Source: Paraburkholderia piptadeniae (lineage in GTDB: Bacteria; Pseudomonadota; Gammaproteobacteria; Burkholderiales; Burkholderiaceae). From it: a stretch of DNA of 64,000 bases. Under the pieces are notes generated by a model. It had not been told where the DNA came from. It saw nothing but the letters and a program-made list of their open reading frames with translations, and did not search any database. Of the stretch, positions 7,814 through 16,858 are shown in pieces (positions within the stretch are counted from its first letter, which is position 1; each line of letters opens with the position of its first letter). The stretch is from the NCBI RefSeq assembly GCF_900007165.1, contig NZ_CYGY02000046.1, positions 62,001-126,000 on the forward strand, read 5' to 3'. The translations under genes and the position numbers were made by a program.

Positions 7814-8887
7814 GTGAAACGCATCATTGCTGCCGGCGCGGCAGGACTTGTGGTGACATCGACTGCGTGGGCGCAGAGCAGCGTCACGCTGTACGGGAGT
7901 CTGGATGCGGGCATTGCTTATGTGAGCAATGTCGGCGGCCATACGAAGTGGATGGAGGAACAGGGCAACATGCAGCCTGACCGCTGGGGCCTGCGCGGCG
8001 TCGAAGATCTGGGCGGCGGCCTGCACACGATTTTCCAGCTGGAAAACGGCTTCTATACGAACACGGGCAACTTCGCGAAGGCGGGCACGCTGTTCAACCG
8101 CCAGGCGTTCGTCGGCTTGAGTTCCGATCAGTTCGGCCAGGTCACGCTCGGCCATCAGACGCCGTTCAACTTCGACATGCTCGGGCCGCTCAGCACCGGG
8201 TATCTCGCGGCGAGCTGGTTTGCGTTCCACCCCGGCAATATCGACGAACTCGCGGACACGGGCGTCGTGCCCTACGACAACTCGGTGAAATACCGCTCGG
8301 CCACGTACGCGGGTTTTACGGTCGGCGCAATGATGGGCCTCGGCAATACGACGAACTTCTCGACGGGCAAGACGCTGAGCTTCGGCTTGAGCTACGCGAA
8401 CGGCCCGTTCAAGGCGGCCGCCGTGTACTCGAACGAGCACAACCGCACGCCGTCGATCGTCACGATGGGCATCAACACGTTCCAGAGGATGCCCGCCGCG
8501 ACCTATTCCGCCGACAAGGTCGAGAACATGGGCGCGGGTCTGTCGTATCAGTTCGGCAAGCTGCTCGTGCACGGGCTTTACACGCGCGTGAAGCTGCAAT
8601 CGAACGGCTTCTCGGACACCTATCAGAGCTGGGACGCGGGCGCGAACTACCAGTTCACGCCCGCCAACACGCTCGCGGGCGGCGCTGCGACGACGACGCT
8701 CTCAGGCCGCCGCTGGACTCAGTTCGAAATCGGCGATATTTACGCGCTGTCGAAGCGTACGCAGGTCTACGTGAACGTGCTGTACGAGCATGCGAACGAC
8801 AGCGCGAATGCTGCATTCTTCACGGCGGGCGTTTCGAGCGGACGCAATCAGGCGATCGTGTTGACGGGCATTCACCACTCGTTCTGA
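7814..8887 (+). CDS. Gram-negative general porin (Burkholderia OmpC-like)
   Basis: The protein has 357 residues. A signal peptide (MKRIIAAGAAGLVVTSTAWA, cleaved before Q21) precedes SVTLYGSLDAGI, the usual first strand of Burkholderia porins. The alternating beta strands end in a terminal Phe (GIHHSF), the outer-membrane assembly signal. The likely start is GTG at 7814 with AGGAG 9 bases upstream; upstream in-frame codons lack signal-peptide character. It is divergent from the Rieske operon and shares its control region, so it may admit the pathway substrate. A hairpin terminator follows at 8911. Confidence 0.92.
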   Translation: MKRIIAAGAAGLVVTSTAWAQSSVTLYGSLDAGIAYVSNVGGHTKWMEEQGNMQPDRWGLRGVEDLGGGLHTIFQLENGFYTNTGNFAKAGTLFNRQAFVGLSSDQFGQVTLGHQTPFNFDMLGPLSTGYLAASWFAFHPGNIDELADTGVVPYDNSVKYRSATYAGFTVGAMMGLGNTTNFSTGKTLSFGLSYANGPFKAAAVYSNEHNRTPSIVTMGINTFQRMPAATYSADKVENMGAGLSYQFGKLLVHGLYTRVKLQSNGFSDTYQSWDAGANYQFTPANTLAGGAATTTLSGRRWTQFEIGDIYALSKRTQVYVNVLYEHANDSANAAFFTAGVSSGRNQAIVLTGIHHSF

Positions 8888-8910
8888 GCGGCGACCTACG
8901 CATGAAGCGA

Positions 8911-8937
8911 AACAGGCGGCTCGAGGCCGCCTGTTTT
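8911..8937 (+). terminator. intrinsic terminator after the porin
   Basis: A perfect 10-bp stem, AACAGGCGGC (8911-8920) with GCCGCCTGTT (8926-8935), closes a 5-base loop. Only a short T run follows. It lies 24 bases after the porin stop, and being symmetrical it may also serve the converging IclR gene. Confidence 0.8.
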
Positions 8938-8987
8938 GCGTTGTGCTCGCGCGCGTGTCCGCGCTAGCGATTCGATTTGATCTGCGT

Positions 8988-9914
8988 CTACCGGCGCGAT
9001 TGCGCCAACGTGGGATCGTCGGCGGCCGGCCGATAGTTAAGACGCGCCGACAGATCGAGCGCCGCGCTGCACACCATCGCGACGAGCGGCGCGCGCTCTT
9101 CGTCGCCGCCGATATCGGAGCGCGGCACGGTCGCCGTCAGCGCCGCGACGACCTTGCCCGACTGATCGCGCACGGGCGCGCTCACCACCGAAATGCCGCG
9201 CTCGAACGAGGCCTCGCTGACGGCATAACCTTGCACCGCCGTTTCGCGGATACGTTCATACAGCTCGTCGACGGTCGCGGGCGTGCGATCGGTGAAGCGT
9301 TCGAGCTGCGATTCCGGATACAGCTCGCGCAATTGCGTGAGCGTCAGGTCGCCCATCAGCACCTGGCCGTGCACCGTCGCATGCGCGGGCAGCCGTGTGC
9401 CGACGTGCACCTTCACCGAACTGAACATCGGATCGTGCGTCTGCGCCTTCGCGACGAACACCACGTCGCGTTCGTCGCGTATCAGCAGATGCGTGCTCAG
9501 GCCTGTCTGGTCGCGCAGCCGTTCGAGAATCGGCGTGCCGAAGTCGGTCAGTTCGAGCGAACTCAGATATTCGAAGCCGAGGCGCAGCACGGCAACGCCA
9601 AGACGAAAGTGCCGGTCGCCATTTGCGCGCTCGAGAAAGCCGAGCGCTTCGAGCGTTTGCAGCAGACGAAACGTCGTCGTACGCGGAATGCCGATGCGCT
9701 TCGACAGTTCGGGCGCGCCGAGCACGGGCTCGCGCGCCGAAAACTCGGAAAGGATGCGCAAGCCGCGTTCGAGGCCCGGAACGAGATAGGTCGAGCTGCC
9801 GCCCGACTCCTCGTCGGGAGAATCCGTGACGACCGTGTCCTCGTTGACCGATGCGCGCCCGGCCTGCGGCCCGGCAGCCCGGCGTCCCACTCCTGTCGTA
9901 TTTTCTCTTGCCAT
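8988..9914 (-). CDS. IclR-family regulator, paralogue of the operon IclR
   Basis: The protein has 308 residues. After a variable acidic N-terminal segment (about 60 residues) come VPGLERGLRILSEFSAREP and the winged helix LGAPELSKRIGIPRTTTFRL. The effector domain carries LPAHATVHGQVLMG and SFERGISVVSAPVRDQSG. It aligns almost colinearly with the regulator at 2451-3311, so the two arose by duplication and may sense related ligands. It lies alone, convergent to the porin and divergent from the RpiR operon. The ATG at 9914 is favoured over upstream codons, although its ribosome site is weak. Confidence 0.9.
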   Translation of the reverse strand: MARENTTGVGRRAAGPQAGRASVNEDTVVTDSPDEESGGSSTYLVPGLERGLRILSEFSAREPVLGAPELSKRIGIPRTTTFRLLQTLEALGFLERANGDRHFRLGVAVLRLGFEYLSSLELTDFGTPILERLRDQTGLSTHLLIRDERDVVFVAKAQTHDPMFSSVKVHVGTRLPAHATVHGQVLMGDLTLTQLRELYPESQLERFTDRTPATVDELYERIRETAVQGYAVSEASFERGISVVSAPVRDQSGKVVAALTATVPRSDIGGDEERAPLVAMVCSAALDLSARLNYRPAADDPTLAQSRR

Positions 9915-10245
9915 GTCCGGCTGGTGTCGTTGAACTCCGAAGATAGAGATGATAGCGCGAAGGGTTGGAGGCGATGACTCTGCCGTCAGCACGCTACCGC
10001 ATGTCCAAAGCCTTGCCGGGACGTTACTTGCCGAAGGTCATCCGATGCAAGCGCAATCCAATGCCTCCATGAAGCACAGCAGCGATGACGCCCGACATTG
10101 CTTGAGGATTCCTGCTGAGATTCCCGTAAAGAGTCCCGCGCCCCCTCGTGAAAACCCTATCTCCTTGTGAAAATTTATTTTCTCCGTATACATTCGATGT
10201 AAATTTACTTACATTCTCGAGCACGCACACAACCAGCACTACCCG
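9915..10245. other. intergenic region between divergent IclR and RpiR genes
   Basis: This 331-base spacer holds nothing recognisable in 9915-10160. At 10165-10214 it holds the AT-rich promoter/operator of the RpiR operon. A small plus-strand frame (9949-10170) has no family features. Confidence 0.4.
10165..10214 (+). promoter_or_regulatory. promoter with two palindromes upstream of the RpiR operon
   Basis: A possible -35 TTGTGA (10165-10170) and -10 TATACA (10187-10192) are 16 bases apart. GAAAATTTATTTTC (10169-10182) is an inverted repeat within the spacer. ATGTAAATTTACTTACAT (10197-10214) has arms ATGTAA/TTACAT and contains the perfect palindrome GTAAATTTAC. The AT-rich stretch contrasts with its surroundings. 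It is a likely binding site for the RpiR protein encoded just downstream. Confidence 0.6.
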
Positions 10246-11220
10246 ATGCCCCGTCACCCGACGCCCTCTGCCGCCTCCGAGCCGGCCATCGCCGCGCGCA
10301 TCACGGCCGCGATGCCGATCCTCACGCCCGTCCACCGGCGCATGGGCGAATTCGTGCTGGCCAACCAGTTTCGCGCGGCGACCATGCGTATCGACGAACT
10401 GGCGACGGCCGTCGGCGCATCCGTCGCGACGGCTAATCGCTTTGCGCGCGCGCTCGGTTTCGACGGCTATCCGGCGTTTCGCGAAGCGCTCGTGCGCGGT
10501 TTCGAAGCAACGCTCGCGCCCGTCGAACGCTTGCGCTCGGCGCAGGAGTCGCAGACCAATGGCGACGAACTCTTCAGCGCGTCGCTGGAGCAAGCCGCCA
10601 CGAATCTCGGCACGACACGCAACGCGATCGACAGCGCAGCCGCCGAAGCCGCCGTCGAAGCGATCATCGGCGCGCGGCGCGTGTTCATCGTCGGCTCGGG
10701 CGCGAGCGCGTTTCTCGCGAGCCTGATGGAGCACAACCTGCTGCCCTATCACGACAACGTGCAGTCACTCGCGCTGATCGGCGGACCGACGCACGCGGCG
10801 CGCCGCCTCTTCAATGCGCGCAGCGGCGATCTGTTGATCGCGATTGCGTTCCCGCGCTATGTCGACGACACGATCGAGCTCGCGCGCCGCGCCGCCAGCC
10901 TCGGCGCCGGCGTGCTCGCGTTGACGGACGGCCCGGCCTCGCCGCTCGCGGCGCTGGCCACGCGCTCGCTTTTCATCCGCGCGGAGCGGCGTCTTGCCGC
11001 GACGTCCGAAGCGACCGTGCTCGCGGTGATCGAAGCGCTGTGCGACGCCGTCGCGTATCGCGCGAAGCGTTCGGCCCGGGCCGCCGCCGACATGACGGAG
11101 TTCGTGCTGCCCTGGCTCACCGGAACGTCCGCGATGCAGGCCAATCCGAAGACGATCACGCGGGCAAATACGCGGCCGATCCCGCGACCACCCCCTAACC
11201 GAGCGAAGAAAAAGCAATGA
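10246..11220 (+). CDS. RpiR/MurR-family regulator (HTH + SIS domain)
   Basis: The protein has 324 residues. The N-terminal HTH reads RIDELATAVGASVATANRFARALGF (about 48-72). A SIS sugar-phosphate-type effector domain begins near residue 140 (VFIVGSGASAFLAS). The C-terminus is Pro/Arg/Lys-rich. It overlaps the next gene (isoaspartyl peptidase) by ATGA and opens the peptide-salvage operon. It should be a local regulator, probably acting on the palindromes at 10169-10214. Many SIS regulators sense phosphosugars; here the ligand may instead be cell-wall related, which is inference. Confidence 0.9.
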   Translation: MPRHPTPSAASEPAIAARITAAMPILTPVHRRMGEFVLANQFRAATMRIDELATAVGASVATANRFARALGFDGYPAFREALVRGFEATLAPVERLRSAQESQTNGDELFSASLEQAATNLGTTRNAIDSAAAEAAVEAIIGARRVFIVGSGASAFLASLMEHNLLPYHDNVQSLALIGGPTHAARRLFNARSGDLLIAIAFPRYVDDTIELARRAASLGAGVLALTDGPASPLAALATRSLFIRAERRLAATSEATVLAVIEALCDAVAYRAKRSARAAADMTEFVLPWLTGTSAMQANPKTITRANTRPIPRPPPNRAKKKQ

Positions 11221-12215
11221 CGTCCAACGCGGTAATCGCGATTCATGGTGGCGCGGGCACGATCGTGCGCGCGTCGATGGCCCCCGATGCGGAAGCCCGC
11301 TATCACGCCGAATTGCGCGCGGTGCTCGCCGCCGCGCAGCGCGTGCTCGCCGACGGCGGCAGCGCGCTCGACGCCGTCACGCAAGCCGTGCGGCTGCTCG
11401 AAGACTGTCCGCTCTTCAACGCCGGACACGGCGCCGTATTCACATCGGCGGGCACACACGAGCTCGACGCGTCGATCATGGACGGCCGCACGTTGGAAGC
11501 GGGCGCCGTGTCGTGCGTGAAGCGCGTGCGCAATCCCATCGTCGCCGCGCGCCACGTGCTCGAATACAGCGAACACGTGATGTTCACGGCCGACGGCGCG
11601 GAAGCGTTCGCGCAAGCCCAGGGCCTCGAATTCGTCGACCCGTCGTACTTCCACACCGACGCGCGCCATCGTCAGTGGCAGCTCGCGCACGAACAGCAGC
11701 GCGCGATGCTCGACCACGACGGCGCGACGCTCGCCGCGCAAACGCCAGCGGCGCAAGCCAAAGACGATGCGCTGCCCCACGAGCCGATCGACCCGAACAA
11801 GAAGTTCGGCACGGTCGGCGCGGTCGCCGTCGATCTGTACGGCCACGTCGCGGCCGCCACATCGACGGGCGGCATCACGAACAAGCAGTTGGGCCGCGTC
11901 GGCGACGCACCGCTGATCGGCGCGGGCTGTTATGCCGACGACGCCACCTGCGCCGTGTCGACCACGGGCTCGGGCGAAATGTTCATGCGCATGGTCGCCT
12001 CCTACGACGTCGCCGCGCAGATGGCGTATCGCGGCGTCTCGCTGCAAGAAGCCGCGAACGACGTCGTGATGAACCGTCTGCCGCGCATCGACGGACGCGG
12101 CGGCCTGATCGCCGTCGACGCGCACGGCAACGTCGTATTGCCGTTCAACACGGAAGGCATGTATCGCGGTTATGCGCGCGTCGGCGAAGCGCCCGTCACG
12201 GCGATCTATCGCTAG
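11217..12215 (+). CDS. iaaA: isoaspartyl peptidase/L-asparaginase (Ntn-hydrolase)
   Basis: The protein has 332 residues of the plant-type asparaginase/isoaspartyl peptidase family. It opens with AVIAIHGGAGT, and the self-cleavage site is FGTVGAVAVD, giving Thr199 as the new N-terminal nucleophile of the beta subunit. STTGSGEMFMR and RIDGRGGLIAVD are also family-typical. It hydrolyses beta-aspartyl dipeptides and L-Asn. The start overlaps the regulator stop (ATGA). In E. coli iaaA likewise precedes gsiABCD, which supports the symbol. Confidence 0.92.
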   Translation: MTSNAVIAIHGGAGTIVRASMAPDAEARYHAELRAVLAAAQRVLADGGSALDAVTQAVRLLEDCPLFNAGHGAVFTSAGTHELDASIMDGRTLEAGAVSCVKRVRNPIVAARHVLEYSEHVMFTADGAEAFAQAQGLEFVDPSYFHTDARHRQWQLAHEQQRAMLDHDGATLAAQTPAAQAKDDALPHEPIDPNKKFGTVGAVAVDLYGHVAAATSTGGITNKQLGRVGDAPLIGAGCYADDATCAVSTTGSGEMFMRMVASYDVAAQMAYRGVSLQEAANDVVMNRLPRIDGRGGLIAVDAHGNVVLPFNTEGMYRGYARVGEAPVTAIYR

Positions 12216-12265
12216 ACACAACTTGCCGCATGCCTTCATTGCCACAGACGCCAGGAGAAATCATC

Positions 12266-14167
12266 GTGACGAACATGCCGAGCCAGCGACGTCCGCTCGA
12301 TAGCCTGCCGCCGCAACGCGTCGTCGATATCGACCGCCTGTCGGTCTCGTTCCGTCGCGGCGAAAGCACGTTCGACGCGGTGCGCGACCTGTCGCTCACC
12401 GTCGATCGCGGCGAGACGCTCGCGATCGTCGGCGAATCGGGTTCGGGCAAATCGGTGACATCGCTCGCGCTGATGCGCCTCGTCGAACACGGCCGCGGAC
12501 GCATCGCGAACGGCAGCATCGCGTTCCGCCGCCGCAACGGCAGCGTGCTCGATCTCGCGCAAGCCTCGCAAGCGACGATGCGCGGCATTCGCGGCGCTGA
12601 CATCGCGATGATCTTCCAGGAACCGATGACGTCGCTCAATCCCGTGTTCACGGTGGGCGACCAGATCGGCGAAGCGATCGCGCTGCATCAGAACATGAGC
12701 CGCAGCGACGCGCACGCGGAAACGTTGCGTCTGCTCGATCTCGTGCGCATTCCCGAAGCGCGCCGCGTGGCCGCGCGTTATCCGCATCAACTGTCGGGCG
12801 GCATGCGGCAGCGCGTGATGATCGCGATGGCGTTGTCGTGCAAGCCGTCGCTGCTGATCGCCGATGAGCCGACCACCGCGCTCGACGTGACGATCCAGGC
12901 GCAAATTCTCCAGTTGATACGCGGCCTGCAGGACGAGATGAACATGGGCGTGATCTTCATCACGCACGACATGGGCGTCGTCGCCGAAGTCGCGGATCGC
13001 GTGCTCGTGATGTATCGCGGCGAGAAAGTGGAAGAAGGCGAATCGGGCGCGCTGTTCGCCGCGCCCGCTCATCCTTATACGAGAGCGCTGCTCGCCGCCG
13101 TGCCGAAGCTCGGCGCAATGCAGGGCACGAATGCGCCCGCAAAGTTTCCGTTGCTCACACTCGATGGCGAGCACGCGCAGCCTTCGAGCGAAGCACGCGC
13201 TGCGCAAGCTGAAGCCACGCACACGCAACACGCACAGCCGATACTCCGCGTGCGCGATCTCGTCACGCGCTTTCCCGTGCGCAGCGGCCTGTTCGGTAAG
13301 CTGACGGGCCGCGTGCATGCCGTCGAGCGCGTGAGCTTCGATCTGCATGCGGGCGAAACGCTCGCGCTCGTCGGCGAATCGGGTTGCGGCAAGTCGACGA
13401 CGGGACGCTCGCTGCTGCGTCTCGTCGAAAGCCAGAGCGGCAGCATCGAATTCGACGGCAAGGACATCAGCTCGCTCAGCGGTCCTTCGTTGCAGGCGTT
13501 GCGACGCGATATCCAGTTCATCTTCCAGGACCCGTTCGCATCGCTTAATCCGCGTCTGACGGTCGGCTTCTCGATCATGGAGCCGCTGCTCGTGCACAAC
13601 GTCGCAAGCGGCAAGGCGGCGCAAGACCGCGTCGCGTGGCTGCTCGACAAGGTCGGCCTGCCCGCCGATGCCGCGCGCCGCTATCCGCACGAATTCTCCG
13701 GCGGCCAGCGTCAGCGCATCGCAATTGCGCGCGCGCTCGCGCTCAATCCGAAAGTCGTGATCGCCGACGAATCGGTGTCGGCGCTCGATGTTTCCGTGCA
13801 GGCGCAGATCGTCAATCTGATGCTCGATTTGCAGCGCGAACTCGGCGTCGCGTATCTGTTCATCTCGCACGACATGGCCGTTGTCGAGCGCATCAGTCAT
13901 CGCGTCGCGGTGATGTACCTCGGACAGATCGTCGAGATCGGCCCGCGCCGCGCGGTGTTCGAATCGCCGCAGCATCCGTACACGAAGAAGCTGATGGGCG
14001 CCGTGCCCGTCGCCGATCCGGCGCGCCGCCACGCGAAGCGCATGCTCGCCGCCGACGAACTGCCGAGCCCGATTCGCACGCTCGACGACGAACCCATTGT
14101 CGCGCCGCTCGTCGCCGTCGGGCCGGATCATTTCGTGGCCGCGCATCGGATCGGCGGCGCTTACTAG
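12266..14167 (+). CDS. gsiA: peptide ABC transporter, double ATP-binding protein (GsiA-type)
   Basis: The protein has 633 residues and two fused ABC ATPase domains. The first has Walker A GESGSGKS (56-63), LSGGMRQRV and Walker B LLIADEPT. The second has GESGCGKST near residue 370, FSGGQRQRI and VVIADESVSALD. Oligopeptide-type ATPase C-terminal extensions (HPYTRALLAAVP, HPYTKKLMGAVP) follow each domain. The start is GTG at 12266 behind AGGAGAAATCATC; ATG 12275 is an alternative. It energises uptake by the permeases at 15931 and 16859. In this context the substrate is probably di/tripeptides such as glutathione or isoaspartyl peptides. Confidence 0.92.
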   Translation: MTNMPSQRRPLDSLPPQRVVDIDRLSVSFRRGESTFDAVRDLSLTVDRGETLAIVGESGSGKSVTSLALMRLVEHGRGRIANGSIAFRRRNGSVLDLAQASQATMRGIRGADIAMIFQEPMTSLNPVFTVGDQIGEAIALHQNMSRSDAHAETLRLLDLVRIPEARRVAARYPHQLSGGMRQRVMIAMALSCKPSLLIADEPTTALDVTIQAQILQLIRGLQDEMNMGVIFITHDMGVVAEVADRVLVMYRGEKVEEGESGALFAAPAHPYTRALLAAVPKLGAMQGTNAPAKFPLLTLDGEHAQPSSEARAAQAEATHTQHAQPILRVRDLVTRFPVRSGLFGKLTGRVHAVERVSFDLHAGETLALVGESGCGKSTTGRSLLRLVESQSGSIEFDGKDISSLSGPSLQALRRDIQFIFQDPFASLNPRLTVGFSIMEPLLVHNVASGKAAQDRVAWLLDKVGLPADAARRYPHEFSGGQRQRIAIARALALNPKVVIADESVSALDVSVQAQIVNLMLDLQRELGVAYLFISHDMAVVERISHRVAVMYLGQIVEIGPRRAVFESPQHPYTKKLMGAVPVADPARRHAKRMLAADELPSPIRTLDDEPIVAPLVAVGPDHFVAAHRIGGAY

Positions 14168-14278
14168 CTTATTGATCAGGCAAGCAAGGCCATTCACGCA
14201 TTACCGCAGCACGCAGAAGCCGCGCGGACCAGCGGCATGACAACAAGCAGTTCCTTTGCTCAGTGGAGTTCAGAACCG

Positions 14279-15841
14279 ATGACTACGCCCTTGATGTTTC
14301 AACCGTTGCGCCTGCGTTCGCTCGTGACGAGCGGTGCGCTGGTCTTTGCGATCCTCGCATCCGGTGCCGCGCATGCGGCGCAGACGGCCGTGATGGCCGT
14401 CGACTCGACGTTCACGACGCTCGATCCATACGACGCGAACGACACGCTCTCGCAAGCCGTTTCGAAGTCCTTCTACCAGGGCCTGTTCGGCTTCGACAAG
14501 GACATGAAGCTCGTCAACGTGCTCGCGACGAGCTACGAAGCGAGCCCGGATGCACGCGTCTACACGTTCAAGCTGCGTCAGGGCGTGAAGTTCCAGGACG
14601 GCACCGACTTCAACGCAGCCGCCGTGAAGGCGACGTTCGATCGCGTGACCGACCCGGCGAACAAGCTGAAGCGCTACAACATGTTCAGCCGCATCGAGAA
14701 GACGGAAGTGGTCGATCCGTACACGGTGAAGATCACGCTGAAGACGCCGTTCTCCGCGTTCGTCAACGTGCTCGCACATCCGTCGGCCGTGATGATGTCT
14801 CCCGACGCGATCAAGAAGTACGGCAAGGACATCGCGTTCCATCCTGTCGGCACGGGCCCGTTCGAGCTGGTGAAGTGGGACCCCGCCGGCGATCTGACCG
14901 TGAAGAAATTCGGCGGGTACTGGAAGAAGGGCTATCCGAAGATCGACGAAATCGACTGGAAGCCGGTCGTCGACAACAACACGCGCGCCGCGCTCGTGCG
15001 CACGGGCGAAGCGGACTTCGCGTTCCGCATTCCGTTCGAACAGGCAGCGACGCTGCAATCGAGCCCGAAGGTCGACGTCATCGCGACGCCGTCGATCATC
15101 AACCGCTACGTCAGCCTGAACACGACGAAGAAGCCGTTCGACAACCCGAAGGTGCGTGAAGCGCTCAACTACGCGATCAACAAGGAAGCGCTCGCGAAGG
15201 TCGCGTTCTCCGGTTATGCGATCCCCGCCGACGGCGTGATTCCCGAAGGCGTCGACTACGCGACGAAGCTCGGCCCGTGGCCCTATGACCCCGCTAAAGC
15301 GCGTGCGCTGCTGAAGGAGGCAGGCTATCCGAACGGCTTCGAAACGACGCTCTGGTCGGCGTACAACAACTCGACGTCGCAGAAGACCATCCAGTTCGTG
15401 CAGCAGCAACTTGCGCAAGTCGGCGTGAAGGCGAGCGTCGAGGCGCTCGAAGCAGGCCAGCGCGTCGCCAAGGTGGAAAGCGCGCAAGACCCGGCGACGG
15501 CGCCTGTGCGCATGTACTACATCGGCTGGTCGTCGTCGACGGGCGAAGCGGATTGGGGCATCACGCCGCTGCTCGCGTCGTCGTCGTTCCCGCCGAAGCT
15601 CGTAAACACGGCTTACTACAAGAACGATACCGTCGACAGCGATCTGTCGAAGGCGCTCGAAACGACGGACCGCACGCAGAAGGCCGCGCTCTATGGCGAC
15701 GCGCAAAAGCGCATCTGGGCCGACGCGCCGTGGATCTTCCTCGTCAAGGAGAAGATCGTCTATGCGCGCAGCAAGCGGCTCTCGGGCGCGTATGTCGCGC
15801 CGGACGGCTCGTTCAACTTCGATGAAATCGCCGTGAAGTAA
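14279..15841 (+). CDS. gsiB: periplasmic peptide-binding protein (GsiB-type)
   Basis: The protein has 520 residues. A signal peptide ends ILASGAAHA before AQTAVMAV. The SBP family 5 fold is recognisable by LNTTKKPFDNPKVREALNYA and HPVGTGPFELVKWDP. It captures the peptide in the periplasm and delivers it to GsiC/GsiD. The start at 14279 has GGAG about 11 bases upstream; an ATG at 14237 would add 14 residues ahead of the signal peptide. A strong hairpin follows the stop. Confidence 0.92.
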   Translation: MTTPLMFQPLRLRSLVTSGALVFAILASGAAHAAQTAVMAVDSTFTTLDPYDANDTLSQAVSKSFYQGLFGFDKDMKLVNVLATSYEASPDARVYTFKLRQGVKFQDGTDFNAAAVKATFDRVTDPANKLKRYNMFSRIEKTEVVDPYTVKITLKTPFSAFVNVLAHPSAVMMSPDAIKKYGKDIAFHPVGTGPFELVKWDPAGDLTVKKFGGYWKKGYPKIDEIDWKPVVDNNTRAALVRTGEADFAFRIPFEQAATLQSSPKVDVIATPSIINRYVSLNTTKKPFDNPKVREALNYAINKEALAKVAFSGYAIPADGVIPEGVDYATKLGPWPYDPAKARALLKEAGYPNGFETTLWSAYNNSTSQKTIQFVQQQLAQVGVKASVEALEAGQRVAKVESAQDPATAPVRMYYIGWSSSTGEADWGITPLLASSSFPPKLVNTAYYKNDTVDSDLSKALETTDRTQKAALYGDAQKRIWADAPWIFLVKEKIVYARSKRLSGAYVAPDGSFNFDEIAVK

Positions 15842-15854
15842 GCGCGCGCAACGC

Positions 15855-15889
15855 GGGTCCCGAAGCGCGCGTTTCGGGACCCATGTTTT
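15855..15889 (+). terminator. hairpin between gsiB and gsiC
   Basis: GGGTCCCGAA (15855-15864) pairs perfectly with TTCGGGACCC (15873-15882) around an 8-base loop, followed by ATGTTTTC. Inside an operon, such a hairpin after the binding-protein gene can stabilise the upstream mRNA or partly terminate it, giving more binding protein than permease. Confidence 0.65.
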
Positions 15890-15930
15890 CGCTTCACGCC
15901 GCGCATGCTCTTCGATAGCGGATCGCTCTC

Positions 15931-16851
15931 ATGCTGAATTTTCTCGTCAAACGCCTGCTGGGCCTGCTGCCGACGCTCGTCATCGTCGCCGGCCTCGTGT
16001 TCCTGTTCGTGCACCTGCTGCCCGGCGATCCCGCGCGTCTCGCGGCCGGCCCCGAAGCCGACGATGCGACCGTCGCGCTCGTGCGCGCCGATCTCGGTCT
16101 CGACAAGCCGATGCCGCAGCAGTTCGTGAACTTCTTCGTGCGCATCGCGCATGGCGACTTCGGCATGTCGACGCGCAGCAAGCGTCCCGTTGCCGCGGAG
16201 ATCGGCGAGCGCTTCATGCCGACGCTGATGCTCACGCTCGTCAGCATGGTGTGGGCCGTGATCTTCGGCATGGCGATCGGCATCGTGTCGGCTGTGTGGC
16301 GCAACAAGTGGCCCGACAGGCTCGGGATGACGCTCGCCGTGTCGGGCATTTCGTTCCCCGCATTTGCGTTCGGCATGCTGCTGATGGAAGTGTTCTCGGT
16401 GCAGCTCGGCTGGCTGCCCATCGTCGGCGACGGGTCGTGGCGCAGCTACGTGCTGCCGTCCGTCACGCTCGGCGCGGCCGTCGCCGCCGTGATGGCGCGC
16501 TTCACGCGCGCGTCGTTCGTCGAGGTGCTGAACGAAGACTACGTGCGGACCGCGCGCGCGAAAGGCGTCGCGGAGCAATGGGTCGTCATCAAACACTGCC
16601 TGCGCAACGCGATGATTCCCGTCGTCACGATGATGGGCTTGCAGTTCGGCTTTCTGCTCGGCGGCTCGATCGTCGTCGAAGTGGTGTTCAACTGGCCGGG
16701 CATGGGACGCCTGCTCGTGGACGCCGTCGCGATGCGCGACTATCCGGTGATTCAGGCTGAAGTGCTGCTGTTCTCGCTGGAATTCATCGTCATCAATCTG
16801 GTCGTGGACGTGCTGTATGCCGTCATCAATCCGACCATCCGTTTCAAGTGA
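15931..16851 (+). CDS. gsiC: peptide ABC transporter permease (GsiC-type)
   Basis: The protein has 306 residues. The first membrane segment, LLGLLPTLVIVAGLVFLFVHLLPGDPARLAAGPEA, has the typical DppB/GsiC start. The conserved EAA-loop region reads EDYVRTARAKGVAEQWVVIKH. About six transmembrane segments are visible. It forms the inner-membrane channel with GsiD, 7 bases downstream. Confidence 0.92.
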   Translation: MLNFLVKRLLGLLPTLVIVAGLVFLFVHLLPGDPARLAAGPEADDATVALVRADLGLDKPMPQQFVNFFVRIAHGDFGMSTRSKRPVAAEIGERFMPTLMLTLVSMVWAVIFGMAIGIVSAVWRNKWPDRLGMTLAVSGISFPAFAFGMLLMEVFSVQLGWLPIVGDGSWRSYVLPSVTLGAAVAAVMARFTRASFVEVLNEDYVRTARAKGVAEQWVVIKHCLRNAMIPVVTMMGLQFGFLLGGSIVVEVVFNWPGMGRLLVDAVAMRDYPVIQAEVLLFSLEFIVINLVVDVLYAVINPTIRFK

Positions 16852-16858
16852 GGCACGC

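Noticed and set aside
10111..10160. Possible further copy of the CTCCCG..CTCACC element before the RpiR operon
   Set aside because: It has TCCCG and CCCTCG but not the CTCACC half at the right spacing.
11513..12265. N-terminal extension of the GsiA-type protein to 884 residues
   Set aside because: The extension overlaps the isoaspartyl peptidase gene and is Arg-rich; GTG 12266 has a good AGGAG.
12236..14197. 653-codon minus-strand frame opposite the GsiA-type gene
   Set aside because: Same cause: long antisense frames are expected at this GC content. The plus strand has both ABC ATPase motif sets.
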